Assembly: GCA_003506895.1 (NCBI GenBank)
Contig: DNXO01000020.1
Location: 133,095-197,094, forward strand
Length of the DNA stretch: 64,000 nucleotides
Direction of reading: 5' to 3'
From: Acetobacteraceae bacterium
Lineage (GTDB): Bacteria > Pseudomonadota > Alphaproteobacteria > Acetobacterales > Acetobacteraceae
In this document: positions 1-9,089 of the stretch, one piece after another
Layout: each line of letters starts with the position of its first letter
Numbering within the stretch: position 1 is the first letter of the stretch
The notes under the pieces: model-generated
Database searches by the model: none
The model's input: the letters and a program-made list of their open reading frames with translations, nothing else
Told to the model about the DNA's origin: nothing
Position numbers and translations under genes: made by a program

Positions 1-655
1 TTCCGTCTTCCAAAATCATCGGCAGATCGTGCCCGGGCACCAGCAACGTGCCCGGTCGTTGCGCCCACAAGGTCCACATACTGTCGATCGACGCCGCCGT
101 CACCGACGGATCGTACGTCATATCCGCGGCCCGGGTCAGCAATTCCACGCGGTTCTTTGCTGCGTCCCCGGTGAACAGCACGTTACGTTCGTTGCCGGTA
201 AGAAAAAATATCAAATGCCCCGGCGTATGGCCGGGTGCATCGTACGCCGTCATCCCCGGTAGGATGGTATCCCCATGCTTCATTCGCTTCAGTTGGGGCG
301 ATCCGGCCAATTCGCGAACATAAAGTTCCGGCACCGGCGTGCTGCCCCAGGGCTCGCGCACCGACCAATCTAACTCCTCGGCCCCGATCCAGATCGTTGC
401 TTTCGGAAACAGCACCCAGTTGATCGAGTGATCATGGTGGGAGTGCGTCAGCACCACATCCGTAACATCCGCCGGCGTCAGCCCATGCCGCTTCAGACCG
501 TTGATCAGGTTTGACCGGTGACTGAACGTGCCGCAGTCGATCAGCGCCACCCGGTCATTGCCGCGCAGCAGCACGATGGTGCTCCATCCCAGCCCGCCAT
601 GGCAGACCGACTTGCCCGGATAGCCCTGCACCAGAATATCGAGTTTGTAATCCAT
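1..655 (-). CDS. MBL-fold metallo-hydrolase (partial, C-terminus beyond window)
   Basis: The gene reads leftward from an ATG at 655 and is cut by the window edge. The protein starts MDYKLDILVQGYPGKS and has the metallo-beta-lactamase zinc motif HSHHDH about 75 residues in, after a conserved ALIDCGT strand. This fold covers lactonases, thioesterases and glyoxalase II-like enzymes; the visible part does not separate them. It is divergent from the amidohydrolase at 767, with a 111-base shared promoter region between them. It probably belongs to the same catabolic block, by inference from position. Confidence 0.85.
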   Translation of the reverse strand, partial: MDYKLDILVQGYPGKSVCHGGLGWSTIVLLRGNDRVALIDCGTFSHRSNLINGLKRHGLTPADVTDVVLTHSHHDHSINWVLFPKATIWIGAEELDWSVREPWGSTPVPELYVRELAGSPQLKRMKHGDTILPGMTAYDAPGHTPGHLIFFLTGNERNVLFTGDAAKNRVELLTRAADMTYDPSVTAASIDSMWTLWAQRPGTLLVPGHDLPMILEDG

Positions 656-766
656 GTCCGTTATTCCCCCGAAGCCAGCGAGGCTTGAACCCACACCGTC
701 ACCATCGTAGCGTCAAGCCCCGCGGCGACAAGCGAGGGCAGCGCGGGGGAATAAGGGGGCAGTCCG

Positions 767-1573
767 ATGCTGATCGTCGATTCCCAGATCCATATCTGGG
801 AAAACGAAATGATGAATACCAAGCACCGCCAGGTGTTCAACTACACGATGAACGATGCGCTCGCCGAGATGGCGGAGGCGGGGGTCGATGCCGCGCTGAT
901 CCATCCCCCAAGCACGCTGCCGAAGACCAATGCGACGGCGATCGAGGCCGCCAGGGCGCGTCCGGACAAATTCGCCATTCTGGGCCATTTCGATCTCGCG
1001 GACCCCGCCAAGCGCGGCATTGTGGAGACGTGGAAGCAGCAGCCCGGGATGCTGGGGTTTCGTTTCACATTTAACCAACCGCATCAGCAATCGTGGTGGG
1101 ATGATGGCTCGATCGATTGGTTCTGGGCCGCCGCCGACCAGGCGGGCACGCCGGTTGGTCTGCTGGCGGGCGGCCATTTGAAGGCGCTTGGCAAGATCGC
1201 CGAACGCCATCCCGGACTGCGCTTGCTGGTCGATCATTATGGCCGCGACCTGACCAGGATCACCTTCGACGATCTGCCGGAGTTGCTGTCGCTGGCGCGC
1301 TATCCCAACGTCGCCGTCAAGGTTTCCGGCGCGCCCAGCTACTCGCGGCAGGCCTATCCGTGGCGCGACACGCACGAACCGACGCAGCGAATCATCGAAG
1401 CGTTCGGTCCTTCGCGCGCTTTCTGGGGCACCGATATCACCCGCATGCCGTGCTCTTATCGCGAATGCGTCACGATGTTCACCGAGGAAATGCCCTGGCT
1501 GAAGGGCAACGACAGGGACCTTGTCATGGGCAAGGCGCTGCTGGCATGGATCGGCTGGAAGTTACCCGTTTAA
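767..1573 (+). CDS. Amidohydrolase-2 family TIM-barrel hydrolase
   Basis: 268 residues, the normal length for the amidohydrolase-2 family (lactonases, decarboxylases and other metal-dependent barrels). The N-terminal strand reads VDSQIHIW, where many relatives have D-x-H-x-H, so the first metal histidine is replaced by Gln. A later LLVDHYGRD segment and a C-terminal FWGTDITR segment, with the conserved barrel-end Asp, fit the family. VOC and luciferase-like genes follow on the same strand, which suggests a small catabolic operon. The substrate cannot be told from the sequence. Confidence 0.85.
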   Translation: MLIVDSQIHIWENEMMNTKHRQVFNYTMNDALAEMAEAGVDAALIHPPSTLPKTNATAIEAARARPDKFAILGHFDLADPAKRGIVETWKQQPGMLGFRFTFNQPHQQSWWDDGSIDWFWAAADQAGTPVGLLAGGHLKALGKIAERHPGLRLLVDHYGRDLTRITFDDLPELLSLARYPNVAVKVSGAPSYSRQAYPWRDTHEPTQRIIEAFGPSRAFWGTDITRMPCSYRECVTMFTEEMPWLKGNDRDLVMGKALLAWIGWKLPV

Positions 1574-1590
1574 CCCAAGGAAAACCTGAG

Positions 1591-1947
1591 ATGTCCATCA
1601 GCTTCAACCACGTTCATATCAAGACCCGCGACGTCGCCGCGACGGTCAAGTATTACATCGATAACTACGGCGCCACGAAGAAGGCCGAGATGGTGGGCCG
1701 AGGCTGGCAGCTCGATCTGCATGGCACGCAGCTCAACATCACCGGAATCATAACCGAACAGAACCATGAGCAGGCCTATGGCATTGAGCACATGGCCGTC
1801 ACCGTGGACGACTACGCCGCGACGATCGCGAAGCTGCGCGAAAACGGTGTCGCCATCCTGGAAGAACTGAAGGGCGACAAGGGCAACCGGGTCGCGTTCG
1901 TCTCCGCCACCGATGGTTCCCAGATGGAAATCATCGAAAGGATCTGA
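1591..1947 (+). CDS. VOC-family (glyoxalase/dioxygenase fold) protein
   Basis: 118 residues, one vicinal-oxygen-chelate domain. The start FNHVHIKTRD carries a probable metal His on the first strand. GIEHMAVTVDD and the C-terminal DGSQMEIIERI repeat the beta-alpha-beta pattern and supply a probable metal Glu. The ATG at 1591 follows the amidohydrolase stop by 17 bases, with AAGGA upstream as ribosome-binding site. VOC proteins include glyoxalases, extradiol dioxygenases and isomerases; the reaction here is unknown. Only 2 bases separate it from the next gene. Confidence 0.85.
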   Translation: MSISFNHVHIKTRDVAATVKYYIDNYGATKKAEMVGRGWQLDLHGTQLNITGIITEQNHEQAYGIEHMAVTVDDYAATIAKLRENGVAILEELKGDKGNRVAFVSATDGSQMEIIERI

Positions 1948-1949
1948 AC

Positions 1950-2867
1950 ATGGCCCTGAAGGACCTGATCCCGTTCGGCATGTCCCTGCCGCACCGGTCG
2001 CCCGACCGGATTGGCATGGATGCCGTGCATACTGTTGCCACACGCGCGGAGGCCCTTGGTTTCCGCGACCTGTGGGTGACCGAAAACACGCTGGATCATG
2101 TGAATTCCTTCGATCCGGTCGTCATCCTGACCTACGCCGCCGCAATCACCAGCCGCATCGGCCTAGGCGCCTCGGTGCTGGTGTTGCCGGTTCACGACCC
2201 CCGTATGGTCGCCCATCAGTGGGCCAGCCTCGATGCAGTCAGCAACGGCCGAGCGATCATGGGCGTGGGGATTGGCCGGCCGTTTCATTTCGTGGAGTTC
2301 GAGGTCCCTCAGGCCGGTCGTGTCGCGCGATTCCGCGAGCAGTTGGAACTGATTCGCTCCCTTTGGAGTCAGGACAAAACCACCCATCACGGCCGGTTCT
2401 ACAACGTGGATAATGCCAGACTCGGCATTCAGCCGGTGCAGACGCCGCTGCCGGTTTGGATGGGTGTCGGCCATCCCGACGCCATCCGACGGGCTGGGGT
2501 GCTGGCCGACGGCTGGATGGGGGCGGGAGGCTCTACCACCGAGGATTTCCGACGGGCAGTGCCGATCCTAAAACAAGCGCTGACGGACGCGGGTCGGGAT
2601 CCCGAAACATTCCCGATCTCCAAGCGCATCTTCATCGCGGTCGATGACAATCCACAAAAGGCTCGGTTTGAACTGAACCGTTGGTACACAGAGGTTTACC
2701 ACAATCCGGAGGGCACCGACTCCTCCGGCATCCACGGCACGCGGGAACAGGTACGCGAACGGCTGGAGGCGATCATCGGCATGGGTGCCAATCACCTGCT
2801 GCTGAACCCGATCTCCAACCACGTCGACCAGTTGGAGGCGCTGGCGGAGGTGGTCGGACTGACCTAA
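1950..2867 (+). CDS. Luciferase-like (LLM class) flavin or F420-dependent oxidoreductase
   Basis: 305 residues in the bacterial luciferase superfamily (TIM barrel, FMN or F420). Recognisable segments are GFRDLWVTEN near the N-terminus, IGLGASVLVLPVHDP, and the VWMGVGHPDAIRRAG / ADGWMGAGG pair typical of the LLM group. These enzymes are monooxygenases or hydride-transfer oxidoreductases. It is the third gene of a tight co-directional series, so it probably oxidises the same compound the amidohydrolase and VOC protein act on. It ends against the convergent phosphoesterase with a 4-base overlap. Confidence 0.85.
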   Translation: MALKDLIPFGMSLPHRSPDRIGMDAVHTVATRAEALGFRDLWVTENTLDHVNSFDPVVILTYAAAITSRIGLGASVLVLPVHDPRMVAHQWASLDAVSNGRAIMGVGIGRPFHFVEFEVPQAGRVARFREQLELIRSLWSQDKTTHHGRFYNVDNARLGIQPVQTPLPVWMGVGHPDAIRRAGVLADGWMGAGGSTTEDFRRAVPILKQALTDAGRDPETFPISKRIFIAVDDNPQKARFELNRWYTEVYHNPEGTDSSGIHGTREQVRERLEAIIGMGANHLLLNPISNHVDQLEALAEVVGLT

Positions 2868-3622
2868 CGAGTCCAGCCCTCGGGCGACGCCGTCAAATGC
2901 CGCGGCGCTTCGCCCTCCCACAGCACCTCGCCGTTATCCATGGCGCCCCAGGCCGCTGCCACGCCTAGCGCCTGTAGCCCATCCGGCGCCGTTGCCAGGT
3001 AATTGACATGGTGATGGCCGTGAACGATCAGGCGCGCGCCCATCGCCCGAGCGAGGGCATCGAGGGCGGCATTGCCGGAGGGATGGCTGCTGGGGGCTTC
3101 GTGGGTCACCAGGATATCGGCTTGCTGGCTGGCCAGGTAATCGTAGTCCTCCGGCCAGATCGAGGTTGTGCCCAGCGAGTGAACCAGTGCCTCGATATGC
3201 TCCGGCCGCCAGCCTCGGCCCATCTGTCGCACGTCTTCTGGTAGTTCGGCACGTGAGTGCAGGCGCGGCGGGGCCGGGGGCTCCCATATCCGGGGTCGGA
3301 ACGTTCCGCCGAGTCCGGCGATGCGGACCCCTTCGACTTCGGTAATGCAAGCATGCAGTGACCGTTCGGCGGTGATCGGATTGTGTTCCGGCTCCGTCAG
3401 GAATCGCCACATGCCGGGGCCACCGTCGTTGTCGTGATTGCCGAAGATCCAGTGCACGGCGATGCCGCGCGACAGCAGCGGGGCCGCCAGCACATCCAAC
3501 GGCTGATCGCATTGCACGTCGCCCAGGATCACCGCGGCTTTGGGCGGGGTGTCCAGCCGCGACAGCCCGCGCTCCACCCTGTCCCACATCTGGTGGATAT
3601 CGCCGATAAAAACGATCGTCAT
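2864..3622 (-). CDS. Calcineurin-like metallophosphoesterase
   Basis: 252 residues from the ATG at 3622, chosen because GAGGG sits a few bases upstream and the protein then begins directly with the first motif, MTIVFIGDIH. A start at 3676 in the same frame is possible but adds a non-conserved leader. All metallophosphoesterase blocks are present in order: GDIH, GDVQ, GNHD, VTHEAP and HGHHH, giving a two-metal site. The substrate may be a phosphodiester or a nucleotide. The gene is divergent from the ABC binding protein at 3736. Confidence 0.85.
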   Translation of the reverse strand: MTIVFIGDIHQMWDRVERGLSRLDTPPKAAVILGDVQCDQPLDVLAAPLLSRGIAVHWIFGNHDNDGGPGMWRFLTEPEHNPITAERSLHACITEVEGVRIAGLGGTFRPRIWEPPAPPRLHSRAELPEDVRQMGRGWRPEHIEALVHSLGTTSIWPEDYDYLASQQADILVTHEAPSSHPSGNAALDALARAMGARLIVHGHHHVNYLATAPDGLQALGVAAAWGAMDNGEVLWEGEAPRHLTASPEGWTR

Positions 3623-3735
3623 TTGCCCTCTTTGTCCGCTCCAGCCGCTCTTGACGGTATCGCCCTGGCGTCCCACGCTATTTCACACAAGCACGCCGTG
3701 ACCGAAGCGGCAAAAAATAACGGGGGGAACTATCC

Positions 3736-4893
3736 ATGAAGCACCGGCTTTTTGTGGCGGCTATGCTCACGCTGCCCGCTACCGCCTTCGCCCAGAACTG
3801 CGAGATGAAGCTCGGTGCGATGGGCCCGATGTCCGGCGGCGCCGCGCAATGGGGCCTTGCGATGAACAGTGCGGCGGAGCTCGCCGCCGCCGAGGTCAAC
3901 CAGGAAGGCGGCGTCAAGATCGGCGGTAAGACCTGCAAGGTTGTCGTCGTGCCATACGACAGCAAATACACCGCGGACGGCGCCGCGGCGGGGTCCAATG
4001 CGTTGGCGGCGCAGGACATTCACCTGATCATCGGCCCGGTCGGCTCACCGGAAGCGACCGGCATCAAACCGGTCGCCGCGCGTAACGAGCAGATTTCCTG
4101 GAACGCGTCCTATGCCAAGAACGCGCTGGAGCCGAAGTTCCCGCTGATGTTCCACATCGCGCCCGGTCCGTCCGGCTGGGCGGATGCGGTGATCAAGCGC
4201 GCCATGAAGGAATTCCCGATGAAGTCGGTGGCGTTGATCGCGCCGAACGACCAAGGCGGGACCGACATCGCCAGCGTGGATGCCGAGGCCTACAAGGCCA
4301 ACGGTGTCACCACCACCGAGGAATACTACCAGCGCGGCACTACGAATTTCGCCCCGATCGTGACTCGCATCCTGGCCGCCAAGCCCGACGTCGTGGACAC
4401 CGCATCCTCGCCGCCCGGCGATGCGGGAGTGATCATCAAGCAGTTGCGTCTGGCCGGCTTTACCGGCGCGATCGGCCGCCTGGGTGGCCCGGGAACGGAC
4501 GAGATCGTGCGTGTGTCCGGCGGATTGGACGTGCTGAAGAATTTCTACTGGTTTGAGACGGTGCCGACCGGCGATCCGAAGGTCCGTGCGATCGACGACG
4601 AATATAAGAAGCTATTGGGCAAGGATCCGATTGGCGGCACGGCCGTATGGGCCGACCTGCCAGCCGCGCGGATGACGTTGAAGGCCGTCTCGATCGCCGG
4701 CACGGACGATGCCAAGGCGGTCGCCGCCGCGTTGCGCAAGATGCCGGTGGACGACCCCAATATCGGCAAGGGCTACTGGGCGGGCAAGAAGCAATTCGGC
4801 ATCGCGCAGGAATTGCAGTTCCCGTTCGGCGTGGGAATCATCAAGGACGGCAAGAACCTGGGTGTGGAACGGCAGGAAGTGAAGCCGGAGTAG
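3736..4893 (+). CDS. Branched-chain-type ABC transporter periplasmic binding protein
   Basis: 385 residues with a Sec signal peptide (MKHRLFVAAMLTLPATAFA, cleavage before QN). It has the two-lobe periplasmic binding fold of the LivJ/Leu-Ile-Val family: CEMKLGAMGPMSGGAA at the start, then IIGPVGSPEATGIKPVAA and a VALIAPNDQGG hinge region. GGGGGAA before the ATG is a good ribosome-binding site. It is the first gene of a complete five-gene importer (binding protein, two permeases, two ATPases). The ligand may be a short amide, aromatic acid or amino acid; the neighbouring catabolic genes favour an organic acid, by inference. Confidence 0.92.
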   Translation: MKHRLFVAAMLTLPATAFAQNCEMKLGAMGPMSGGAAQWGLAMNSAAELAAAEVNQEGGVKIGGKTCKVVVVPYDSKYTADGAAAGSNALAAQDIHLIIGPVGSPEATGIKPVAARNEQISWNASYAKNALEPKFPLMFHIAPGPSGWADAVIKRAMKEFPMKSVALIAPNDQGGTDIASVDAEAYKANGVTTTEEYYQRGTTNFAPIVTRILAAKPDVVDTASSPPGDAGVIIKQLRLAGFTGAIGRLGGPGTDEIVRVSGGLDVLKNFYWFETVPTGDPKVRAIDDEYKKLLGKDPIGGTAVWADLPAARMTLKAVSIAGTDDAKAVAAALRKMPVDDPNIGKGYWAGKKQFGIAQELQFPFGVGIIKDGKNLGVERQEVKPE

Positions 4894-4899
4894 TTTCCG

Positions 4900-5766
4900 G
4901 TGGATCAGTTCATACAGGCCGCCATCATCGGGGTCAGCCTGGGTGCGCAGTATGCGTTGCTGGCACTCGGGTTCACCCTGATCTTCGGCATTCTTGGCGT
5001 GGTGAACTTCTCACACGGCGGTTTCTACATGCTGGGCGGCTACGTCGCGTATAGCTGCGTCGCCTTTCTGGGGCTGCCCTATCCGCTCGCGGTGCTGGTC
5101 GCCGTTGTCGCGACCGGCGCGCTGGGGTGGGTGTTCGAGTTGTTTCTGTTGGAACGACTGGTTGACGACCATCTCGCGACCTTGATGTTGACGTTGGGGC
5201 TGTATCTGGTCGTATCGACCGGCCTGCTGACGGTGTTTGGCCCGCTGTCGATGGAGTTTGCCTTTCCGGTCACTGGCGCGCTGCACATGGGGCCGATCTA
5301 TGTGCCGCGGGAGAACCTGATCGTGCTGGTCGTCTGCCTCGCGGCCATCGCGGCGTTGTGGCTGGTGCTGTTTCGGACGGACCTCGGCCGTGGTTTACGT
5401 GCCCTGGCGGACGACCGCGCGGTTGCGATGGCGCAGGGGCTGCGGCCAAAACTGCTGTTCCCACTGGCCTTTGCCATTGCCACCGGTCTTGCCGGCCTGA
5501 CCGGTGCGCTCGTCACCCCAATCCTGTCGCTGTCGCCGAACGTCGGCGATCCGGTTCTGGCGACGTCGTTCCTGACCGTGATCCTGGGTGGCCTTGGCTC
5601 GCTGGAGGGCGCCGCCCTGGCAGCCTTCGTTGTCGGCATCGTCGAGGCGTTTTCCAGCGTCTATTTCGGCGGCTCCATCGGGGCGCTGGTATTGTTCGTG
5701 CTGGTGCTGCTGCTTTTGGTGTTCCGTCCTACCGGCCTGATGGGCCGCCCCGTGCGGGGCGCCTGA
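4900..5766 (+). CDS. Branched-chain-type ABC transporter permease, LivH family
   Basis: 288 residues, hydrophobic throughout, about eight membrane segments. The start GVSLGAQYALLALGFTLIFG followed by GVVNFSHGGFYMLGGY is the LivH hallmark, and GGLGSLEGAALAAFVVG matches the cytoplasmic EAA-like loop contacting the ATPase. Translation begins at GTG 4900, only 6 bases after the binding-protein stop, so the genes are probably co-transcribed. It forms the inner-membrane channel with the LivM-type protein that follows. Confidence 0.92.
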   Translation: MDQFIQAAIIGVSLGAQYALLALGFTLIFGILGVVNFSHGGFYMLGGYVAYSCVAFLGLPYPLAVLVAVVATGALGWVFELFLLERLVDDHLATLMLTLGLYLVVSTGLLTVFGPLSMEFAFPVTGALHMGPIYVPRENLIVLVVCLAAIAALWLVLFRTDLGRGLRALADDRAVAMAQGLRPKLLFPLAFAIATGLAGLTGALVTPILSLSPNVGDPVLATSFLTVILGGLGSLEGAALAAFVVGIVEAFSSVYFGGSIGALVLFVLVLLLLVFRPTGLMGRPVRGA

Positions 5767-5769
5767 ACC

Positions 5770-6711
5770 GTGCGGATCAAGCTGCTCGGTTGGACGGAGA
5801 TCGTCGCGTTACTGCTGCTGTCCTGCGGGTTCATCGTGCCGATGTTCACCCGCAGCGTGCTGGTCTATTCCGTGCTGAACCAGGCCTTCGTCGGGGTGAT
5901 CGCGGCCGAGAGCGTCTGGATCATGCTGCGGATGAACCTGCTGTCGTTCGCCACGCCGGCCTTCATGGCGATCGGCGGCTATACGGTTGCCATCGCCGGT
6001 CAATACGACATCACCGACGCATTCCTGATGACGGCGGCGGCGTTCCTGGTGCCGGCCCTGGTGGCGGTCCCACTCGGCGCGCTCGTGCTGCGTCTGCGGG
6101 GCACTTATTTCGTTTTGGTGACGTTCGTGCTGTCGCAGATCATGCAGTTGCTGATCTTTGAAACGCCCGGCCTGACCGGTGGCTCCAACGGCATATCCGG
6201 TGTCGCGCCCGTTACGCTGTTCGGTGCGGAGATGGGCACCAATCGGCTGGTGCTGGAATATGCCTGCGGTCTGGCGATGGGCGCGACGCTGATCACCGGC
6301 GTGCTGACCCGGTATTTCCGCCAGCATTTCGCCGCCATCGAGGAAAACGAAATCCTGGCGGAGAGCCTTGGACTGGTCGTGTGGCGCTACAAGGCGCTGG
6401 GTTTCGTCGTTGCCGCCGGGGTGGCGGGGCTGGCGGGCTATTCGTTGGTAAACATGCTGCTGACGGCACACCCCAGTTCGTTCGATTCCGCCACGGCCGT
6501 CGATTTCATTGCCTACACGATCATCGGCGGCCGGCTGTCGATCCTGGGGCCGGTGCTGGGGACGGGCGCTCTGGTTTACGCCACCAACCTGTTCGGCACG
6601 CACGGCCAATACGCCCAGGGCCTCTACGGCGTGCTGATCCTGGTTGTGGTCCTTGCCGCCAGGGGCGGGATCGTCGGCACCATCGCGGCGTTATGGCGGC
6701 GGGTATCATGA
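5770..6711 (+). CDS. Branched-chain-type ABC transporter permease, LivM family
   Basis: 313 residues, polytopic. Family features are VIAAESVWIMLRMNLLSFATPAFMAIGGY in the first third, LRLRGTYFVLVTFVLSQIMQLLIF in the middle and ENEILAESLGL plus TIIGGRLSILGPVLGTG towards the end. Start is GTG 5770, four bases after the LivH-type stop. The end overlaps the ATPase start in an ATGA arrangement, evidence of translational coupling. It pairs with the gene at 4900 as the transmembrane part of the importer. Confidence 0.92.
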   Translation: MRIKLLGWTEIVALLLLSCGFIVPMFTRSVLVYSVLNQAFVGVIAAESVWIMLRMNLLSFATPAFMAIGGYTVAIAGQYDITDAFLMTAAAFLVPALVAVPLGALVLRLRGTYFVLVTFVLSQIMQLLIFETPGLTGGSNGISGVAPVTLFGAEMGTNRLVLEYACGLAMGATLITGVLTRYFRQHFAAIEENEILAESLGLVVWRYKALGFVVAAGVAGLAGYSLVNMLLTAHPSSFDSATAVDFIAYTIIGGRLSILGPVLGTGALVYATNLFGTHGQYAQGLYGVLILVVVLAARGGIVGTIAALWRRVS

Positions 6712-7424
6712 CCGAATTGAGAGTCGAGTCATTGGCGAAGCGTTTTGGTGGCCTTCGGGTCTTCCAGGACATCAACTTCACCCTGCCGGAGGGCGGATTA
6801 CTGGGCGTCATCGGCCCGAATGGCGCCGGCAAGACCACGCTGATCAACGTGATCTCCGGCCGGCAGATGGCCTCCGCCGGGAAGGTGGTGCTGGGCGGCC
6901 GGGACATCACGAACCAACCCGCCCATGCTGTCAGCCGGCTGGGGCTGGCGCGCAGTTTTCAGCAGACGAACACGTTCAAAAGCGTGTCGGTGGGTGAGAA
7001 CATCGCCCGCGCCATTCGTTTCGGTGGCCGAGGCGCGCCGGTTGGCCTGAACCGCATGATGGATGCGTTCGGCCTGACCCCGCGTCTGGCGGAAATCTCC
7101 GACAAACTGCCCTACGGCCTGCAAAAAATGTTGGGGCTGGTCATGGCTTTTGCCTCCACCCCGAAAATCGTGTTGCTGGACGAACCCGCCGCCGGCCTGG
7201 AACGCACCGAACGGCAGAGTGTAGATACGTTTGTGGATATCGTCCGCAAGGCCGGCACCAGCGTGCTGCTCGTCGAGCACGACATGGACCTGATCCGCCG
7301 CATGTGCCCGCGCATCCTGGTGCTGGACGCCGGTGTGCTGCTGGCCGACGGCCCTCCGGCCGAGGTTTTGGCCCGCCCCGATGTCATCGCCGCCTATCTG
7401 GGCGAAACCGAGGAGGCGCATTGA
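6708..7424 (+). CDS. Branched-chain-type ABC transporter ATPase, LivG family
   Basis: 238 residues. Walker A GPNGAGKT lies at residues 36-43, the signature region reads LPYGLQKML (LivG proteins have a modified LSYGxQ), Walker B is KIVLLDEPAAGL and the switch His is in LLVEHDMDLI. The ATG at 6708 overlaps the permease stop by four bases, so it is preferred over an in-frame ATG 15 bases upstream. The stop again overlaps the next gene. It provides ATP hydrolysis together with the LivF-type ATPase. Confidence 0.92.
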   Translation: MTELRVESLAKRFGGLRVFQDINFTLPEGGLLGVIGPNGAGKTTLINVISGRQMASAGKVVLGGRDITNQPAHAVSRLGLARSFQQTNTFKSVSVGENIARAIRFGGRGAPVGLNRMMDAFGLTPRLAEISDKLPYGLQKMLGLVMAFASTPKIVLLDEPAAGLERTERQSVDTFVDIVRKAGTSVLLVEHDMDLIRRMCPRILVLDAGVLLADGPPAEVLARPDVIAAYLGETEEAH

Positions 7425-8119
7425 TGCTGCTGCGCATCCAGGATCTTTGGGTTCGGTATGGTGGCATCACCGCGCTATCCGGTATCTCCATCGATGTGCC
7501 GGAAGGCGAGACGGTGCTTCTGGTCGGCGCCAACGGGGCCGGCAAATCCAGCACGATCAACGCGATCATCGGGCTGGTTCCGGTATCGAAAGGCCGGATG
7601 CTGTTTGAAGGCACCGACCTGACGCAAATCCCCTGTGAGCGTCGCGCCCGGCTTGGCATCGGCTATTCGCCCGAAGGCCGCCGGGTGTTCCCGACCATGT
7701 CCGTCACCGATAACGTCCTGTCGGGCGCGTTCGGCCTGGGCCGCAAGCGCCAGACCGAGGCGCTCGATTGGTTGCGTTCGGTATTTCCTTTGCTCGTCGA
7801 TCGCGAAAAACAGCCCGCCGGGCAATTATCGGGGGGCCAGCAGCAGATTGTCGCGTTAGCCCGAGCGATGGCGTCGTTTCCGAAATTGCTGTTGATGGAT
7901 GAGCCTTTTCTGGGGCTGGCGCCGGTCTGGATCAAACAGATCAGCGACGCGATTCTGCAACTACGCGCCCGCGGCACAACCGTTCTTATGACCGAACAAA
8001 TGGCTCGGCCAGCGCTGAAACTAGCAACCAGCGGCTACGTCATGCGGGGCGGCGAGGTGCGCCGCAGCGGACCGGTGGATGCCATCCGGGATTTGGCGCT
8101 GGCCGACGAATACCTGTGA
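7424..8119 (+). CDS. Branched-chain-type ABC transporter ATPase, LivF family
   Basis: 231 residues. Walker A GANGAGKS at 35-42, signature LSGGQQQIVALARA, Walker B LLLMDEPFLGLAP. GYSPEGRRVFPTMSVTDNV is the LivF-specific stretch. The ATG shares a base with the preceding stop (TGATG). The conserved switch His after Walker B is replaced: the equivalent segment reads VLMTEQMARPAL, with Gln in place of His. Family members with Gln here exist, but it makes the LivG-type subunit the more likely catalytic driver. Last gene of the transporter operon. Confidence 0.92.
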   Translation: MLLRIQDLWVRYGGITALSGISIDVPEGETVLLVGANGAGKSSTINAIIGLVPVSKGRMLFEGTDLTQIPCERRARLGIGYSPEGRRVFPTMSVTDNVLSGAFGLGRKRQTEALDWLRSVFPLLVDREKQPAGQLSGGQQQIVALARAMASFPKLLLMDEPFLGLAPVWIKQISDAILQLRARGTTVLMTEQMARPALKLATSGYVMRGGEVRRSGPVDAIRDLALADEYL

Positions 8120-8196
8120 CGTTCGGCCGCGGATTTGGCGCCAGCGAAACCCTGCCTGTAAGCTGGCCACCGACATGAACAGAGGACCCGTTCGGG

Positions 8197-9063
8197 ATGA
8201 ACGACCAACTCGCTGAAGACCCGCGGACGATCCTGGACCGCATTCAAAGCCAGGCTATTCGCCACGAAACGCCGTGCGGCGAAGGCAGGATGGTCTGGCA
8301 CGAGTGGGATAATTCCGGCGGTACCGCCCCCATCGTTGCGTTGTTCCACGGCGGCGCCGGCTCCTGGCGGCATTGGATACGCACCATTCCGGCGCTGGTT
8401 ACAAGCTACCGGGTGCTGGTTCCGGACCTGCCTGGATTGGGCGAATCCGACTTTCCACCCGACGGAGACGACGCATTCGCAATCGCCGGCATCGTCGCCG
8501 ACGGTATCGACAGGATCGTCGGCGCGGACAAGACCTACGAGGTCGTCGGCTTTTCGTTCGGTGGCACCATGGCCGCGTGCGTCGGCGCGCTCGGCGGCAA
8601 GCGCGTGCGCTCGGTCACGATCATCGGTTCATCCGGCGTCGGCGCGCTGGGATCGGCTGTGAACCTGGAAAAGGTGCGGCATCTCGAAGGACAGGAACGC
8701 CGGGACACCCATCGCATCAATCTGAACCGCCTGATGATCGCCGACCCAGCGAAAATCGACGATCTGGCCATCGAAATCCAGGATTGGAACACGGTGCGGT
8801 CGCGTCTGCGCACGCCCGCGATTTCCCGCAGCGGGGCGATAATGAAGGCGATCGACCAGTTACAATCGCCGCTGAACGGCATGTGGGGTGAACTCGACGC
8901 ACCGGCGAACCCGAAGGGACCGGAGCGTGTCGCCACCCTGCGCGCGCATTGCCCGGAAGCGGACATCCGCCTGATCCCGAAAACCGGCCATTGGGCCGCT
9001 TATGAATCCGCCGATACGGTGAACGCCATTCTGCTGGAAATGCTGGCGCGCACGCGGCCCTAA
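8197..9063 (+). CDS. Alpha/beta-fold hydrolase
   Basis: 288 residues. The oxyanion-hole segment is LFHGGAGSWRHW, DLPGLGESDFP follows, the nucleophile elbow is GFSFGGTMAA (Ser in G-x-S-x-G) and the catalytic His is in PKTGHWAAYE near the C-terminus. This is the usual triad order of the family, and C-C bond hydrolases of aromatic degradation look like this. It sits between the importer and the CoA-transferase on the same strand, consistent with one catabolic transcription unit. The substrate is not determinable. Confidence 0.85.
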   Translation: MNDQLAEDPRTILDRIQSQAIRHETPCGEGRMVWHEWDNSGGTAPIVALFHGGAGSWRHWIRTIPALVTSYRVLVPDLPGLGESDFPPDGDDAFAIAGIVADGIDRIVGADKTYEVVGFSFGGTMAACVGALGGKRVRSVTIIGSSGVGALGSAVNLEKVRHLEGQERRDTHRINLNRLMIADPAKIDDLAIEIQDWNTVRSRLRTPAISRSGAIMKAIDQLQSPLNGMWGELDAPANPKGPERVATLRAHCPEADIRLIPKTGHWAAYESADTVNAILLEMLARTRP

Positions 9064-9089
9064 GCCGCCGTGCGTGGGAGGAAACAACA